Of a stretch of DNA of 64,000 nucleotides, positions 38,977-49,600 are shown one piece after another. Position 1 is the stretch's first letter, and the number at the start of each line of letters is the position of its first letter. Position numbers and translations under genes: made by a program. Source of the DNA: CAVVSQ01 sp963848825 (GTDB lineage Bacteria > Planctomycetota > Planctomycetia > Gemmatales > Gemmataceae); assembly GCA_963848825.1 (NCBI GenBank), contig CAWKFA010000017.1, positions 310,001 to 374,000 of the forward strand, read 5' to 3'. Under the pieces are notes generated by a model, which was not told the DNA's origin, did no database searches, and worked only from the letters and a program-made list of their open reading frames with translations.

Positions 38977-39751
38977 ACCAGCGCCTCGGCCTGACGATGT
39001 TGATTTTCACCCTGCTCGTGGCCCTCCTTCCGGCACAGGACGACGCGCCCCCGAACAAGGCCGCGCCAAAAAAGGATGAGGCGAAGAACGGGGACGAATT
39101 GCGGCCGTTTCGCAAGCTTGAGAAAAGGGAGCCCCCACCCCCCACTGAGGGCAAGGACGATCCGCAACGCGTTCAGAAGATCGTCGAACGTCTCAACAAA
39201 AACATGGACTCGTCCGAAGAACGCCTGGGCAAGAAAGACCCTGGCGAAGACACCCGCAAGGTGCAAGAAGAAATCATCAAGGACCTCGACGAGCTTATTA
39301 AACAGGCGGGCAAGGGTGGTGGTGGAGGCGGGGGGGGTGGCGGTGGCGCATCCTCCAGCGGCGCCCGGGCGCGAGCAAAGGGGGCGGTGGCGGGCACTCC
39401 AACAAGAAGCCTGACGCGGGTGATGCCGACAACGACCAGGAAAAGTCGAAGGGGAGTTCCCAGGCCAAGGACAAGGGCGGTGCTTCGGAAAAGGATAAGG
39501 GGGACCAGACGGGCAAGAGTGACCCCGGCAAGGATGGCAAGGGGGGCGACGGCATGGGCGGCAACCCGAACTCCAAGAAAGACAAAAATACGATCAACGA
39601 TTTATTCAAGGACGTGTGGGGCCACTTGCCTCAAAATAAACGCCAGGAAATGGACGCCTACGCCAAGGAACGTTTCCTGGGAAAATATGAGACAATCCTA
39701 CGGCAATATTATCGGACGATCTCAGAGCAAGGTCGCCGCCAGGGAGATTGA
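38973..39751 (+). CDS. Secreted Gly/Lys-rich protein with conserved C-terminal motif (frame break near 39,370)
   Basis: It has a GTG start and a signal peptide (LGLTMLIFTLLVALLPAQDD). The mature part is charged and helical (DDPQRVQKIVERLNKNMDSSEERLG, DTRKVQEEIIKDLDELIKQ). A run of Gly codons (39,310-39,345) is followed by the frame break, after which the correct phase gives SNKKPDAGDADNDQEKSKG..., then NTINDLFKDVWGHLPQNKRQEM and the end motif RFLGKYETILRQYYRTISEQG. A similar LP...KY...I..YYR tail is, from memory, common after such coiled-coil proteins in planctomycetes. It probably works with the preceding protein in the envelope. Function unknown. Confidence 0.65.
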
Positions 39752-39754
39752 GCC

Positions 39755-40864
39755 ATGATGAATGATCGCCGCTATTTTCTCACGCGTGCTCTGGGCAGCG
39801 TGGCCGGTCTGGCGGGGGGCGGGCTCTTTCTCCAGGGTTTCGCTCAGGATGGTGCCGACAATCAGGCGCGGGGCATGATCACGCCGGCAACCCAGGAGGC
39901 GATCGAGGCCGGCCTGGCCTTCCTGGCCCGCAACCAGCACGCCAACGGCTCATTCGGTACCATTCCGCAAGCAGGCAACGTCGCCATCACGGCGATCTGT
40001 GGCCTGGCATTTATGGCGGGAGGCCATCAACCCGGCCGGGGCCGTTATGGGCGGGTGGTGACCCGTGCTCTGGAGTACGTCCTCAGCCAGGAAGTCCCTG
40101 GAACGCCGGGCTTTTTGAACAATCCCGCCGCCTCGTTTCATGGACCCATGTACGGCCACGGCTTTGCCACCCTGTTTTTGGCCGAGGCCCACGGTATGGT
40201 CAACGACGTCGCGCTGGGTACTAAGCTGCACGATCAGCTTGAGCGGTCCGTCCAGCTCATCATTCGTACGCAAAACAAGGCCGGTGGCTGGCGTTACATG
40301 CCGATAGCGGACCAGGCCGACATTTCCGTGACGATTTGCCAGATCATGGCGCTGCGCGCGGCCCGCAACGCGGGCTTTGCCGTGCCGAAAAGAACCGCCG
40401 ACGAGTGCATCAAATATGTGAAAAGTTGTCAGGATTTAACAAACACGGGCGGCTTTCGCTATCAGCCGCCGCAGGGCACGCAGGCGGGTTTTGCGCGGAC
40501 GGCCGCGGGAGTTGTCGCGCTGTACAGCGCCGGCCTTTATGATGGACCCGAGGTGAAAAAAGGGCTCGACTATATGCGTACTTTCAAGCCGGGCACCAAT
40601 GGCGGCGGCCGCGGCGGTGGTTTTCTTGGCGGCGAGCACGAGATCCATTATTTTTACGGCCACTATTACGCCGCCCAGGCCATGTGGATCAAAGGCGGCC
40701 GTTACTGGGCCGAATGGTTTCCCGCGATACGCAACGATCTCCTCAGTAAACGCCAGAACGATGGTTCCTGGTTCGATAGTCGTTTTTGCCGCCACTATTG
40801 CACCGGCATGGCGCTAATCATCTTGCAGATTCCGAATAACTATTTGCCCATTTTGCAGCGCTAG
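39755..40864 (+). CDS. Tat-type exported squalene-cyclase/prenyltransferase-fold repeat protein
   Basis: 369 residues, frame intact. The N-terminus DRRYFLTRALGSVAGLAGGGLFLQG matches a twin-arginine signal. The rest is a series of alpha/alpha-barrel repeats of the terpenoid-cyclase type: EAGLAFLARNQHANGSFG, SVQLIIRTQNKAGGWRYMP, ADECIKYVKSCQDLTNTGGFRYQP, LSKRQNDGSWFDSRFCRHYCTGMALIILQ, with the QxxxGSW/GGW motifs. No DXDD or DDXD-type catalytic acid motif is evident, so it may be a binding protein and not a cyclase. It starts three bases after the previous stop, in the same operon. Confidence 0.85.
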   Translation: MMNDRRYFLTRALGSVAGLAGGGLFLQGFAQDGADNQARGMITPATQEAIEAGLAFLARNQHANGSFGTIPQAGNVAITAICGLAFMAGGHQPGRGRYGRVVTRALEYVLSQEVPGTPGFLNNPAASFHGPMYGHGFATLFLAEAHGMVNDVALGTKLHDQLERSVQLIIRTQNKAGGWRYMPIADQADISVTICQIMALRAARNAGFAVPKRTADECIKYVKSCQDLTNTGGFRYQPPQGTQAGFARTAAGVVALYSAGLYDGPEVKKGLDYMRTFKPGTNGGGRGGGFLGGEHEIHYFYGHYYAAQAMWIKGGRYWAEWFPAIRNDLLSKRQNDGSWFDSRFCRHYCTGMALIILQIPNNYLPILQR

Positions 40865-40874
40865 GGAGCCAGTT

Positions 40875-42144
40875 TTGGTGACGATGCGACGAATTAAGCC
40901 CGGCCGCGCGGCGCTTGACAACTTGCGGTTCCTTCTCGTTCTCGCCGTCGCTGTTCCCTTCGCCGTGGCCGCGCTACCCGCGCAAGAACCGCCCAAATTT
41001 ATCCTCCACACACGGGACGGCTCGAACCTGCCCGCGCCCGTCAGCCAACTCAACGAGGATTGGTCGATCCTGCTTGGCGGCAAAAATCAGCAGGTCCTGG
41101 CCGCACGGGATTGGATAGCGCTGCGCCAGGACGGCGCTGCCTTGCCGCCCTTTCCCGAAGCGAATTACGTTCTCCTGACCGATGGCGAACGTATTTCGCT
41201 AAAACCGGGCGCCCCATTTCGCGTCGAGGACGAACGCCTCTTCGTCCTTCCGGAAGCTGGCGCGGAAATTAGCGTGCCCCTGGCCTTTCTCACTTGCTTA
41301 TGTAGCAGCCTGCCGGATGGGACGGTCGAGCCGGGCCTATTTCTCGCGCCTGCAAAAGGCCAAGAGGCCGCGCGATGTTCTTTATCTCAAGAACGGCGAT
41401 CGCATCGAGGGCACTCTGGTTTCGCCCACGCGCGGCGCCACCTACACGATGAACCTCGGTGAGCGGTCGGTCGAAACGCCGCACGATCAACTGGCGGTGC
41501 TGGCGGTCAACACGGAATTACAGGCGCAGCCGCGCACCAAAAAAACCTTCGCCCATGTCGTCACGACGACGGGCGCACGCCTTCATTTCGGCAATTTACG
41601 GCTCGAATTAAAAGATAATATGTTCGTGGGAAAGACTGTTTTTGGCGCCACGATGAAGTTGCCGCTGGCTAATCTCGCCGCGTTGTCCCTTCGTCAAGGC
41701 CAGGCGGTATATCTCTCCGACCTTGTTCCCAAAAGCTACGAATTTACGCCGTTCACGAATATTAACTGGCCCCTGGTGCGCGACGCCGACGTCAACGGCC
41801 GCCAGCTTCTGGTTGACGGACAATACTACGACAAGGGCCTGGGAATGCACGCGCGCAGCCGAGTTGCTTACGCTCTTGATGGAGCCTATGAAATGTTTGA
41901 AGCCCGCGTCGGCGTGGCCAGCGAGGGCGCCAAGGCGGGCGAGGCACGCGTTAGTATTGAACTCGATGGCCGTGCTGTAATAAATCGCCAGCAATTGACC
42001 GGGGGGGAGTCCGGGCTGTCCGTGCGGCTCGATGTGCGTCAGGCGAGAGTTATGACGCTCTTCGTTGATTTTGGCAACTTCGGTGACGTGCAGGCCCGAG
42101 TAAACTGGGCCGATGCCCGAATTATCCGAGCACGCGAGCGCTAA
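40875..42144 (+). CDS. Secreted NPCBM-domain protein (frame break near 41,290)
   Basis: An AGGGAG site lies upstream of clustered TTG/GTG/ATG starts (40875-40884). The signal peptide is FLLVLAVAVPFAVAALPAQ. The first frame carries a beta-rich region (KFILHTRDGSNLPAPVSQLNEDWSILLGG...) to VPLAFLT; the overlapping frame continues AYVAACRMGRSSRAYFSRLQKAKRPRDVLYLKNGDRIEG. The C-terminal ~140 residues are an NPCBM-type carbohydrate-binding module (GLGMHARSRVAYALDGAYEMFEARVG...). It is the last gene of the block and convergent with the ABC ATPase gene 13 bases away. Confidence 0.8.
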
Positions 42145-42157
42145 GTGCTAACGGCGC

Positions 42158-43096
42158 TCAACCCGCGTCGCGTAGGTGTCTGCCCGTCAGGGTCACGAAC
42201 ACATCTTCCAGGCTGGCGTGTCGGGTGGTGAGGCTCGCGAGGCGGAGATTGTTTTGGCCGAGGTATTGCAGCAGCGCGGGGATGGTATGGTGGGGGGCCG
42301 TGACGGCCAAACAATAGCCGTCGGCACTATGCCGCACCGTTTCTGTTGCCGGCAACGCTCGGAGGTCACTCTCCGACACGGTGGCATCGCCATCGAGGGC
42401 GAATTCGACGAGGTGCTCGCCACCCAGCTTGGCGATGAGTTGAGCCGGTGTGCCCAGGGCGATGACCTTGCCATGATCGACGACGCCAACGCGGTCGCAA
42501 AGGCGTTCGGCTTCATCCATGTAGTGGGTGGTTAACATGATGGTGCGGCCCTGGGCGCGCAAGCCGCGCAAAATGTCCCAGAGCTGCCGGCGCGACTGCG
42601 GATCCAGCCCGGTGGTTGGTTCGTCCAAAAAGAGCAGCTCGGGATCGCCGACGAGCGCCGCTGCCACCGCCAGGCGCTGTTTCTGCCCACCGGACAGCTT
42701 GCCAACGTAGGCCCGAGCCTTCTCCGTCAGTCCCACATCCGCGAGCACCTTATCGGGGTCCAGACCGCGCCGATAAAAACTACGAAATAGCACCAGCGTC
42801 TCCCGCACCGTGAGTTTTTCCGCCAGCCGCGTCTCCTGGAGCGAGACGCCAAGCCGCTCACGCAAGGTCCGGTCGTTGGGCCCCCAGGGTTCACCGAGAA
42901 TCTCAACATCGCCGGACGTCGCGCGTAGGAGCCCTTCCAGAATTTCAATGGTCGTGGTCTTGCCGGCGCCATTGGGGCCTAACAGGCCGAAGCATTCGCC
43001 GCGGTTGACTTCCAGGTCCAGGCCATTGACGGCATCCACGGGGGGCTTGCCCGGATATTGCTTACGTAGGTTACGGCAAAGAATAGCGGCACTCAT
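42158..43096 (-). CDS. ABC transporter ATPase, DrrA/CcmA-like
   Basis: 312 residues, intact. Walker A LGPNGAGKTTT (39-49), Q-loop SLQE, signature LSGGQKQRLAVAAAL, Walker B LLFLDEPTTGLD, H-loop LTTHYMDEAERL, and a C-terminal domain ending in SLEDVFVTLTGRHLRD, as in DrrA-type exporters. No permease is adjacent, which is unusual for this group; its partner must lie elsewhere. The start overlaps the stop of the upstream gene (ATGA), so it is the third gene of a selD-containing operon. Confidence 0.92.
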   Translation of the reverse strand: MSAAILCRNLRKQYPGKPPVDAVNGLDLEVNRGECFGLLGPNGAGKTTTIEILEGLLRATSGDVEILGEPWGPNDRTLRERLGVSLQETRLAEKLTVRETLVLFRSFYRRGLDPDKVLADVGLTEKARAYVGKLSGGQKQRLAVAAALVGDPELLFLDEPTTGLDPQSRRQLWDILRGLRAQGRTIMLTTHYMDEAERLCDRVGVVDHGKVIALGTPAQLIAKLGGEHLVEFALDGDATVSESDLRALPATETVRHSADGYCLAVTAPHHTIPALLQYLGQNNLRLASLTTRHASLEDVFVTLTGRHLRDAG

Positions 43097-44198
43097 GGTA
43101 GGGGTAGGTCCTTGAAACGAAAGGGTACGTCAATTTCCACAATACGGCCAGGGGTCTGGTAGATGAGTGCCCAGTCGCTCGGTTGCCCTTTCTTCTCCTT
43201 GGCGGAAATGGGGAAACCATAAACAATGTTTGCCCCCGCCGCCGTCTCCTTCTCCACCAATTCGTCCCCCGGACGCGGCTGCCAAATCGTGCGGCGGGGC
43301 CCATCACCTTTTTCCAGGGAAATACGATTATTGCTCAGCCAGGATTGGTAGCTCTCGAACTGGGGGTTTCCCGGCGGATTGCGGATATCAATGTATACGC
43401 TCCACAAACTGGACGAGGCCTTTACTGCTTCCAGGCGCACGCTGACATCCTCCTGAGTCTGCTCGAGATGGTCCTCACCCTTCTTGAAGACTTTGAGCGG
43501 CGCAAAGCGAAACGTCAACATTTTGCCCGGACCGGTCAATTTAATATGGCCGGCGAGGGACGCGATCTTTGCGGCGGAGCGCCGGGCGGCAGGCAAGGGG
43601 ACATCCACCTCGAGTGCATTACGCCCAGCCACGTTAATTTTGCCCTGGCCGTCCGCGCTGGCCTGAAATTCCTCTTTATTTCGATCGGCGCTGAACAGGG
43701 CCTGAACGGCGGCAAGTTCGAAATAAAGGGGCTCGAAGCGCGGTTCCCAGGCGATATCGAGCGTGACGGTGCATGTATGCGTGCCCGCTTCGGCGTCTTG
43801 CGCGACACGAATCTTTTTGGCGACGATGCGAAAAATACCCTGGTAGACCACGGGTGCCGGCCGTGGTGCTGAAGTGACTAGCGCCACCTGGCCGTCGGAC
43901 TGGTAGGTCGAGACCCCACAACCTGCGGCCTGGGCGATGGCATCCAGTGCGGGCCAAAAGGCAACCTGATCAAGGTCCAGTTTCAGGGTGGGGACCGTTT
44001 TGCTTTGACGGCGGTCGGCGACGAGATTACCGGTTTGCTTGAAAAGCTGGGCCAGTGCCTCGGTCAATGGCACGGCGTCCCCTTTCACCGTCAGCGTTCG
44101 CGGCAACAGGTCTTTTTGGGCACGCACCAGGGAGTCATCGTCGGCAGCCCAAAGACCAGCGCTGTCAAAAGAAGACCGAGAAGAACGCGGCAGCGCAT
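43093..44198 (-). CDS. Exported protein with secretin/TonB short-N-terminal-like domain (frame break near 44,145)
   Basis: ATG 44198 opens a signal peptide (MRCRVLLGLLLTALVFGL); within a few codons the phase shifts by one base and continues ADDDSLVRAQKDLLPRTLTVKG. The next ~70 residues (VPLTEALAQLFKQTGNLV, PTLKLDLDQVAFWPALDAIAQAAG) resemble the small alpha/beta domain of secretins and TonB receptors. The remaining ~230 residues are beta-rich with no recognised family. It sits 13 bases after selD and overlaps the ABC ATPase gene. Function unknown; periplasmic location inferred. Confidence 0.65.
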
Positions 44199-44211
44199 GG
44201 CAGGGCCCCCG

Positions 44212-45265
44212 TTAGCGGCGCAAGTAACGGCAATTTTGCCCGTGCCCACGTCTTCGATTTGGCCGACGACAGCCGCTTCGAGGCCGACGTTCCTCAACGC
44301 CTTGACGGCTTCGGCGCTTTGGTGGCCGGGAATGCTCGCGATCAAGCCGCCGGAAGTTTGCGCGTCGCAGAGGAGCAGTTGCCATTCCTTGGAGACATCG
44401 TCGGCATAGGTCACCCAGTCGGCCAAAAACTTCCAGTTCGCGTGGGTGCCGCCCGGCGCGATGCCCGCGCTGACATACTCTTTGGCCGCGGCCACAACGG
44501 GGACGGCCTCTGCCCACACGGCGCGGTAACGCCACTCGCGGCGGTGATATTGCGCAGATGTCCCAGTAACCCGAACCCGGTGACGTCGGTGAGGGCATGA
44601 ACCTCGAAATTGGCCAGCACCTCGGCGGCGGAGCGATTGAGCATACTCATGATGCGGATCGCTTCCGCGATGGCCCCGAGGCGATCTTCGCCGTTTTTGG
44701 CCGCCGTGGTGATGATCCCCAGGCCGATAGGTTTGGTGAGAACGAGAACATCGCCCGGCCGGGCTCCTGCATTACTGAGTACGCGCTGCGGATGCACTGT
44801 CCCCACGACGCAGAGCCCAAAGATAGGTTCGTCGGATTTGATGCTATGCCCGCCCACGATGGCGATGCCCGCCTCCTTGGCCTTGTCCGCCGCCCCGCGG
44901 AGAATTTCCACGAGGACCGTCGCGGGCAGCTTTTGATCGGGAAAACCAACAAGATTCAGGGCCGTGAGCGGCTTGCCCCCCATCGCGTAGACGTCGCTGA
45001 GGGCGTTGGCGGCAGCCACTGCGCCAAAATCGTAGGGCTCGTCGACGATGGGGGTGAAAAAGTCCGTGGTGAGGACCAGAGCGAGTTCGTCGCTCAATTT
45101 ATAAATGGCCGCGTCATCCGCGGTGGCACTGCCGACGAGGACGCTCGGATCGGTGATGATGGGCAGTTGGCTCAGGAGGGGGAGAAGATAGCCGGGTGGT
45201 TGCTTGGCCGCGCAGCCCGCGCGCTTGGCTAATTGGGTCAGTCGAATTGGTTCCGGCGCGCTCAT
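44212..45265 (-). CDS. selD: Selenide, water dikinase (selenophosphate synthase), frame breaks near 44,525 and 44,222
   Basis: It makes selenophosphate from selenide and ATP. Motifs: RAGCAAK with Cys18 and Lys21 matching the catalytic Cys17/Lys20 of E. coli SelD (the Cys form); VGSATADDAAIYKL and TTDFFTPIVDEPYDFGAVAAANALSDVYAMGGKPL; GGHSIKSDEPIFGLCVVG; LTDVTGFGLLGHL; then, after a one-base phase change, GIAPGGTHANWKFLADWV and LLCDAQTSGGLIASI. Near the 3' end one more lost base hides the natural finish (KIAV then LRR and TAA at 44,214-44,212), so the frame runs on into the next gene. Total ~350 residues, normal for the family. Confidence 0.9.
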
Positions 45266-45370
45266 GCCTTGCCCCTCAAAAGAATCTCATTCATTTTAGG
45301 GAGTGCAGCAAGGTTAGTCAGGGTTCCCTCCCTGACCAGATGCGCCCAAGCATGAAAACCGGTAACGCTC

Positions 45371-46650
45371 TTAGGACGTTATCAGGATCGTCTGCGCACT
45401 GTCCCAGCCGATGCTGCCGAAGATATCCACGACCCCCACCCACCATATGTATTTATGGCCCTTGATGAGCGACTGGGTCGGCGTCCAGGTGGTACCGGTT
45501 ACAATCGGAGTCACGGTTTGGCCGGTCGTTTGGTCCGTCAACCAGACTTGATACGAACTGGCCCCGATAACGCTACTCCAGCTGAATGCGAACGATCCAC
45601 TCGCGCTGGTGCCGCCCGGGCCCGATACAGTTGGGGCAATGGTGAAGTACTGGGCGCCGCTCCAGGAGATCTTGCCGCCGGCACCGATCGCCCCCACCCA
45701 CCAGACGTAGTTATCGCCGAACCTCAAGCCACTCGAAGGGGCCCACGATGTGCCCGTTACGATCGGCGTCACCGTCTTGCCAGTGGTCTGGTCGGTCAAC
45801 CATATTTCGTAGGAAGATATGCCCGCCAGGCTCGTCCAGGCGAAGGTTGGCAGGTTCGTCGCGATTGTCCCGCTGGGCCCATTGGTGACAATGCCAATCG
45901 AGAAGGTTTGACCGCTGCTCCAGGCGATCTTCCCACTGGTGCCTATCGTACCGATCCACCAGGTGTAGCGGTCTCCCAAATTGAGAGCCTGGGATGGCGT
46001 CCAAGTGGTGCCGGTCACGGTGGGTGCCAGCGTTTGCCCCGTCGTTTGGTCTGTTAACCAGATTTGATACGAGCTAACTCCGGCCACTCCGGTCCAGGTG
46101 AAACTTGGCGAAGTGGTCGCAATCGTGCCGCTAAGACTGGCGGCCACCGCGGCGACGGAGAACGATTGACCGCTACTCCAGCCAATTGTGCCGCTGACAC
46201 TTACGGCGCCTACCCACCAGGTGTAGTTATCGCCAACATTAAGCGGTTGCGCCGGAGTCCAGGAGGAATCCGTTATGATCGGCGAAACGGTTTGCCCGGT
46301 GGTCCGATCGGCCAGCCAGATTTGATAGGACGCTGCCCCGCTCACGCTGCCCCACGTGAATATTGGTTGCAAGGTCGTTACCGTGCCGCTAACCGTGTTG
46401 GCCGTCGGCGCGATGTTGAAGGTCACGGCAGCGCTCCAGGAAATCGAGCCATTCGTGTTAACAGGCCCGACCCACCAGGTATAGTTGTCGCCGATGTTCA
46501 AGGCTTGTGTCGGCGTCCAGGTTGTGCCAGCAACCGTCGGCGTGACGGTTAGCCCCGTGGTCTGATCGGTGAGCCACACCTCATAGGAACTGGCGCCGGT
46601 GACGCTATTCCATGTGAACGTCGGCAGGTTGGTTGCAATCGTGCCATGCG
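45371..46650 (-). repeat. Five tandem ~78-codon repeats at the 3' end of the giant lectin gene
   Basis: Each repeat reads approximately FTW..V.G.SSYEVWLTDQTTG, TVTPTVTGTTWTP, GDNYTWWVGA, GSISWS...F. The five copies differ at scattered positions. Each looks like one fibronectin-III-like beta sandwich. Confidence 0.85.
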
Positions 46651-49600
46651 GCCCCGAATCTCCGGTCGGTGCGGGCAACAGGGGCGTGGTATCCACTCCA
46701 GTGCTGGCCGCGGGCGGATCCCAGATACCGACAATCGGCTGGAAGAAACCATTGCCGAAGGTGAAGTACAGATCGTTGCCCGAGGTAGATTTCCCGGGGT
46801 CGAGTGCATTGTCTAGCGGGCTGAAGGCGTGATTGAGCGTGTTGATGGTGCCGACCACCGGGGTGCCTTGCGAAACCAGGAAAAACCAGTTGTTCCCGGG
46901 AGTGATCGCGGAAGAAAGGCTTACCGGCACGTACAGGCCGATGTCCGTGACGCCATCCTGGTTCATGTCCTTCGCGACGGGCCGTTCCTGCACGCCGGCA
47001 AACCCCCATCTGAAGGTTGTCGTAATGCCCGGATGAGTGAGCGGCGTCAGGTCAAACTGCCAGGTATTCGTGTCGGGTTGATAGGTGGCCAGTTCGAAAT
47101 GTCCCGAACCGTCGAAATCACCGACGACGGGGTAACCCGAAAGACCGTCATGAATCACCATGCTCGCCGAGGTGATGTTATTGGTGTGGGTGTAATCGAT
47201 GTACCAGTTGCCGTGCCCATCAAACACGGCCACCTCATCGGCGCTGATCGCCGGGTTGAAATGGTACGCCACCGGCAAGCCGTTGATCTGCAGCGTCTGC
47301 GCGGCGCTCGGGGTCAAGACCCCATCGGTAATGCCGCTGGTTGCCAGCATGAAGCGGAACTGGCCATTGACGACGCCGTAAACTCCCAGCTTGTCGAAAC
47401 CGTTGCCGTTTTGGCCCGCTGGCGCGAAATTGCCGGCCAACAGATTGTCGGTGTAAAGGCCAAAGGCGAAGGCTTTATCGCTGTTGGTGGCATCTTTCGC
47501 ATTGGTGGGGTCCCAGATACCGTTGCCGTTGACATCAAGTTCCTGAATGCCATTGCCGTCGATACCGATGTGCGGCCTGCTATCGACGGTAAAGCGCGCG
47601 GTGAAGTTGCCGCCGGGGTTGCCATCGCCGCTGGGGAAGGTGGGAATGCCGAGCGGTTGCACACCATTGCTCTCGCCATCCAGCAGGTTGCCGGCGGGAT
47701 CGACGATGTTGGCGGCATTGATGGTGATCGTGTAGCGATCATCGGGCAGGGCCCGGCCGAAGGTAAGTTGCACCGTCGCCGTCGCCGGTTGCCCACTGAC
47801 GGGTGGGTTGTTGATCACGTTAACGCTGGTAATCGCCACGTTGCCGACCTGGTCGCCGGCAACCAGGAACGCTCCTGGTGTGGAGGCTAAATCGGCTTCG
47901 ATGGCGTTGTACAAGAAGTCGGCATTGCGACCCGGACCATCTTGCACGGTGATGGTCAGGCTCTTCACGAGCGGGGTAGGGCCTTGCAACTGGTTGCTTG
48001 GCTTGACGCCAAAGAGGTTAAATGCCGGCGAGCCAGTAATTTGGATATTGCCAATTTGCGGGCCCGTGGTGTCGACAAAGATATTCATGGCCGTGGCACC
48101 CGGCTGACCCGGTTGGGGCGTGGTGTTGCCGGCCAGGTCGGTGGCAACCACAAATATCTGGCGTTCCCCGTCCCTGGGTGCGAAGTAATTCTGATCGTTC
48201 ATGTTGACGCCGGACTGCATGCTCCAATAGCCATTCGGGTCGGCGTTGGTGCCATCCAGCGGGACTGCGGTGGTCTGGGCCAAGAGCACGTAGGGGGTGA
48301 CCGCGCCCGGGGCGGAAGTCACCGCGAAGATCTGGATAATTGAGTTAGCTTCGGCAGTCCCAAAGAAGGTCGGACTGGAAACGTTGGTGATACGTTCGCT
48401 GAGGGTCCCGGCATCGGGGACCGTGTTGACGCCGGAATCACTGCTGGCGGCCAAACCATCGCCGTTGACACCATAGGTCGGTCCGAAGTTGACCGGCGGC
48501 GGCGCCGTGTCGATGGTCAGGTCGAGCGAAACGGCGTTGAACGAGCCAAAGCCCGTCACGGTCGGCGTGGCGGGATCGACCATTTGCACGGCGGCGTGGA
48601 TGTGGTGAACGCCGTCGGCCAGGGGAGTCGTGAAGGTGTACTGATAAAGGCCAGGGAAGCCGGCAACCTGGGTCGCGAAGGCCGTCGGCGTGACGGGTGC
48701 CTGGCTGTTATCGCCGTCAAAGATGGCTACGCGGTAACCGGCGGAGACGCCTGCCCCGACCAGGGTTATCGGAATCGTGCCAACCGGCGGATTGCTGGGC
48801 GTGCTGTTCCCCGGCAGATCGTTCAAGAGAACACCATCGTTCAGGCGAATGTATATCGTCGGTTTGTTGTCGTTGGTCACGTTATCGAACTGGGAGCGGC
48901 CCGTATCGTCGTTGGCGGCGGTCTTCGGCAAGTCGCCGGTATCGCCGATGCTCGCGGTCGCGGCGGCCGTGCCGCTTGAAAAGCCGATGCTCGGGGGCGT
49001 GGTATAGCCGCTGCCGGGATTGGTAATGGTGATGGCGACCACCTTGCCGGCACTGGCGCCGGTACCGAGCACCGCGATGGCCGTCGCGCCGGAACCTCCG
49101 CCGCCCGTCACGGTAACCGCGGGCGGCGTCGCATAGCCGCTGCCGCCACTCGTAAGGGTTACCGCGAGGACCGAGCGGGACAGTTCAAGATTGAAGGGGG
49201 TCGGCGGCGCCGTGTTGACGACGGTCATGTTGTAGCCATTGATGACCCGGCTGCCGCCCTCGGCGGACGCGCCAAAAACTTCCAGGTAATAGGTTTGTCC
49301 GGCAACGGCGGGGATACGAATACGGTCATTGCCCGCCGCGCCGGCGGCACCGAATGTCGCTGGACCGCCAACACTGCTCGCGATGACGTCGCCGGCGGCG
49401 TCGAATGCCTCGATGTTCAGGTTGCCGCCCGCGGGCAGCAGGCCGGGATATAGATTGAAGTAAACCTGAAAATCAAGCGTGCCCGTGGTCTGCGCCACGA
49501 CGCGATAGAAATCCTGATCGGCCGGCGCGAAACGGTGCTCGAGAACGTTCGGAAAGATCGCCGCGCGCTGCACGTTGATGGCGCTGCCGGCGCCGAGGAA

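Noticed and set aside
46829..47890. 353-codon plus-strand frame opposite the giant lectin gene
   Set aside because: It mirrors repetitive codons of the minus-strand gene, lacks a ribosome-binding site and has no family motif.
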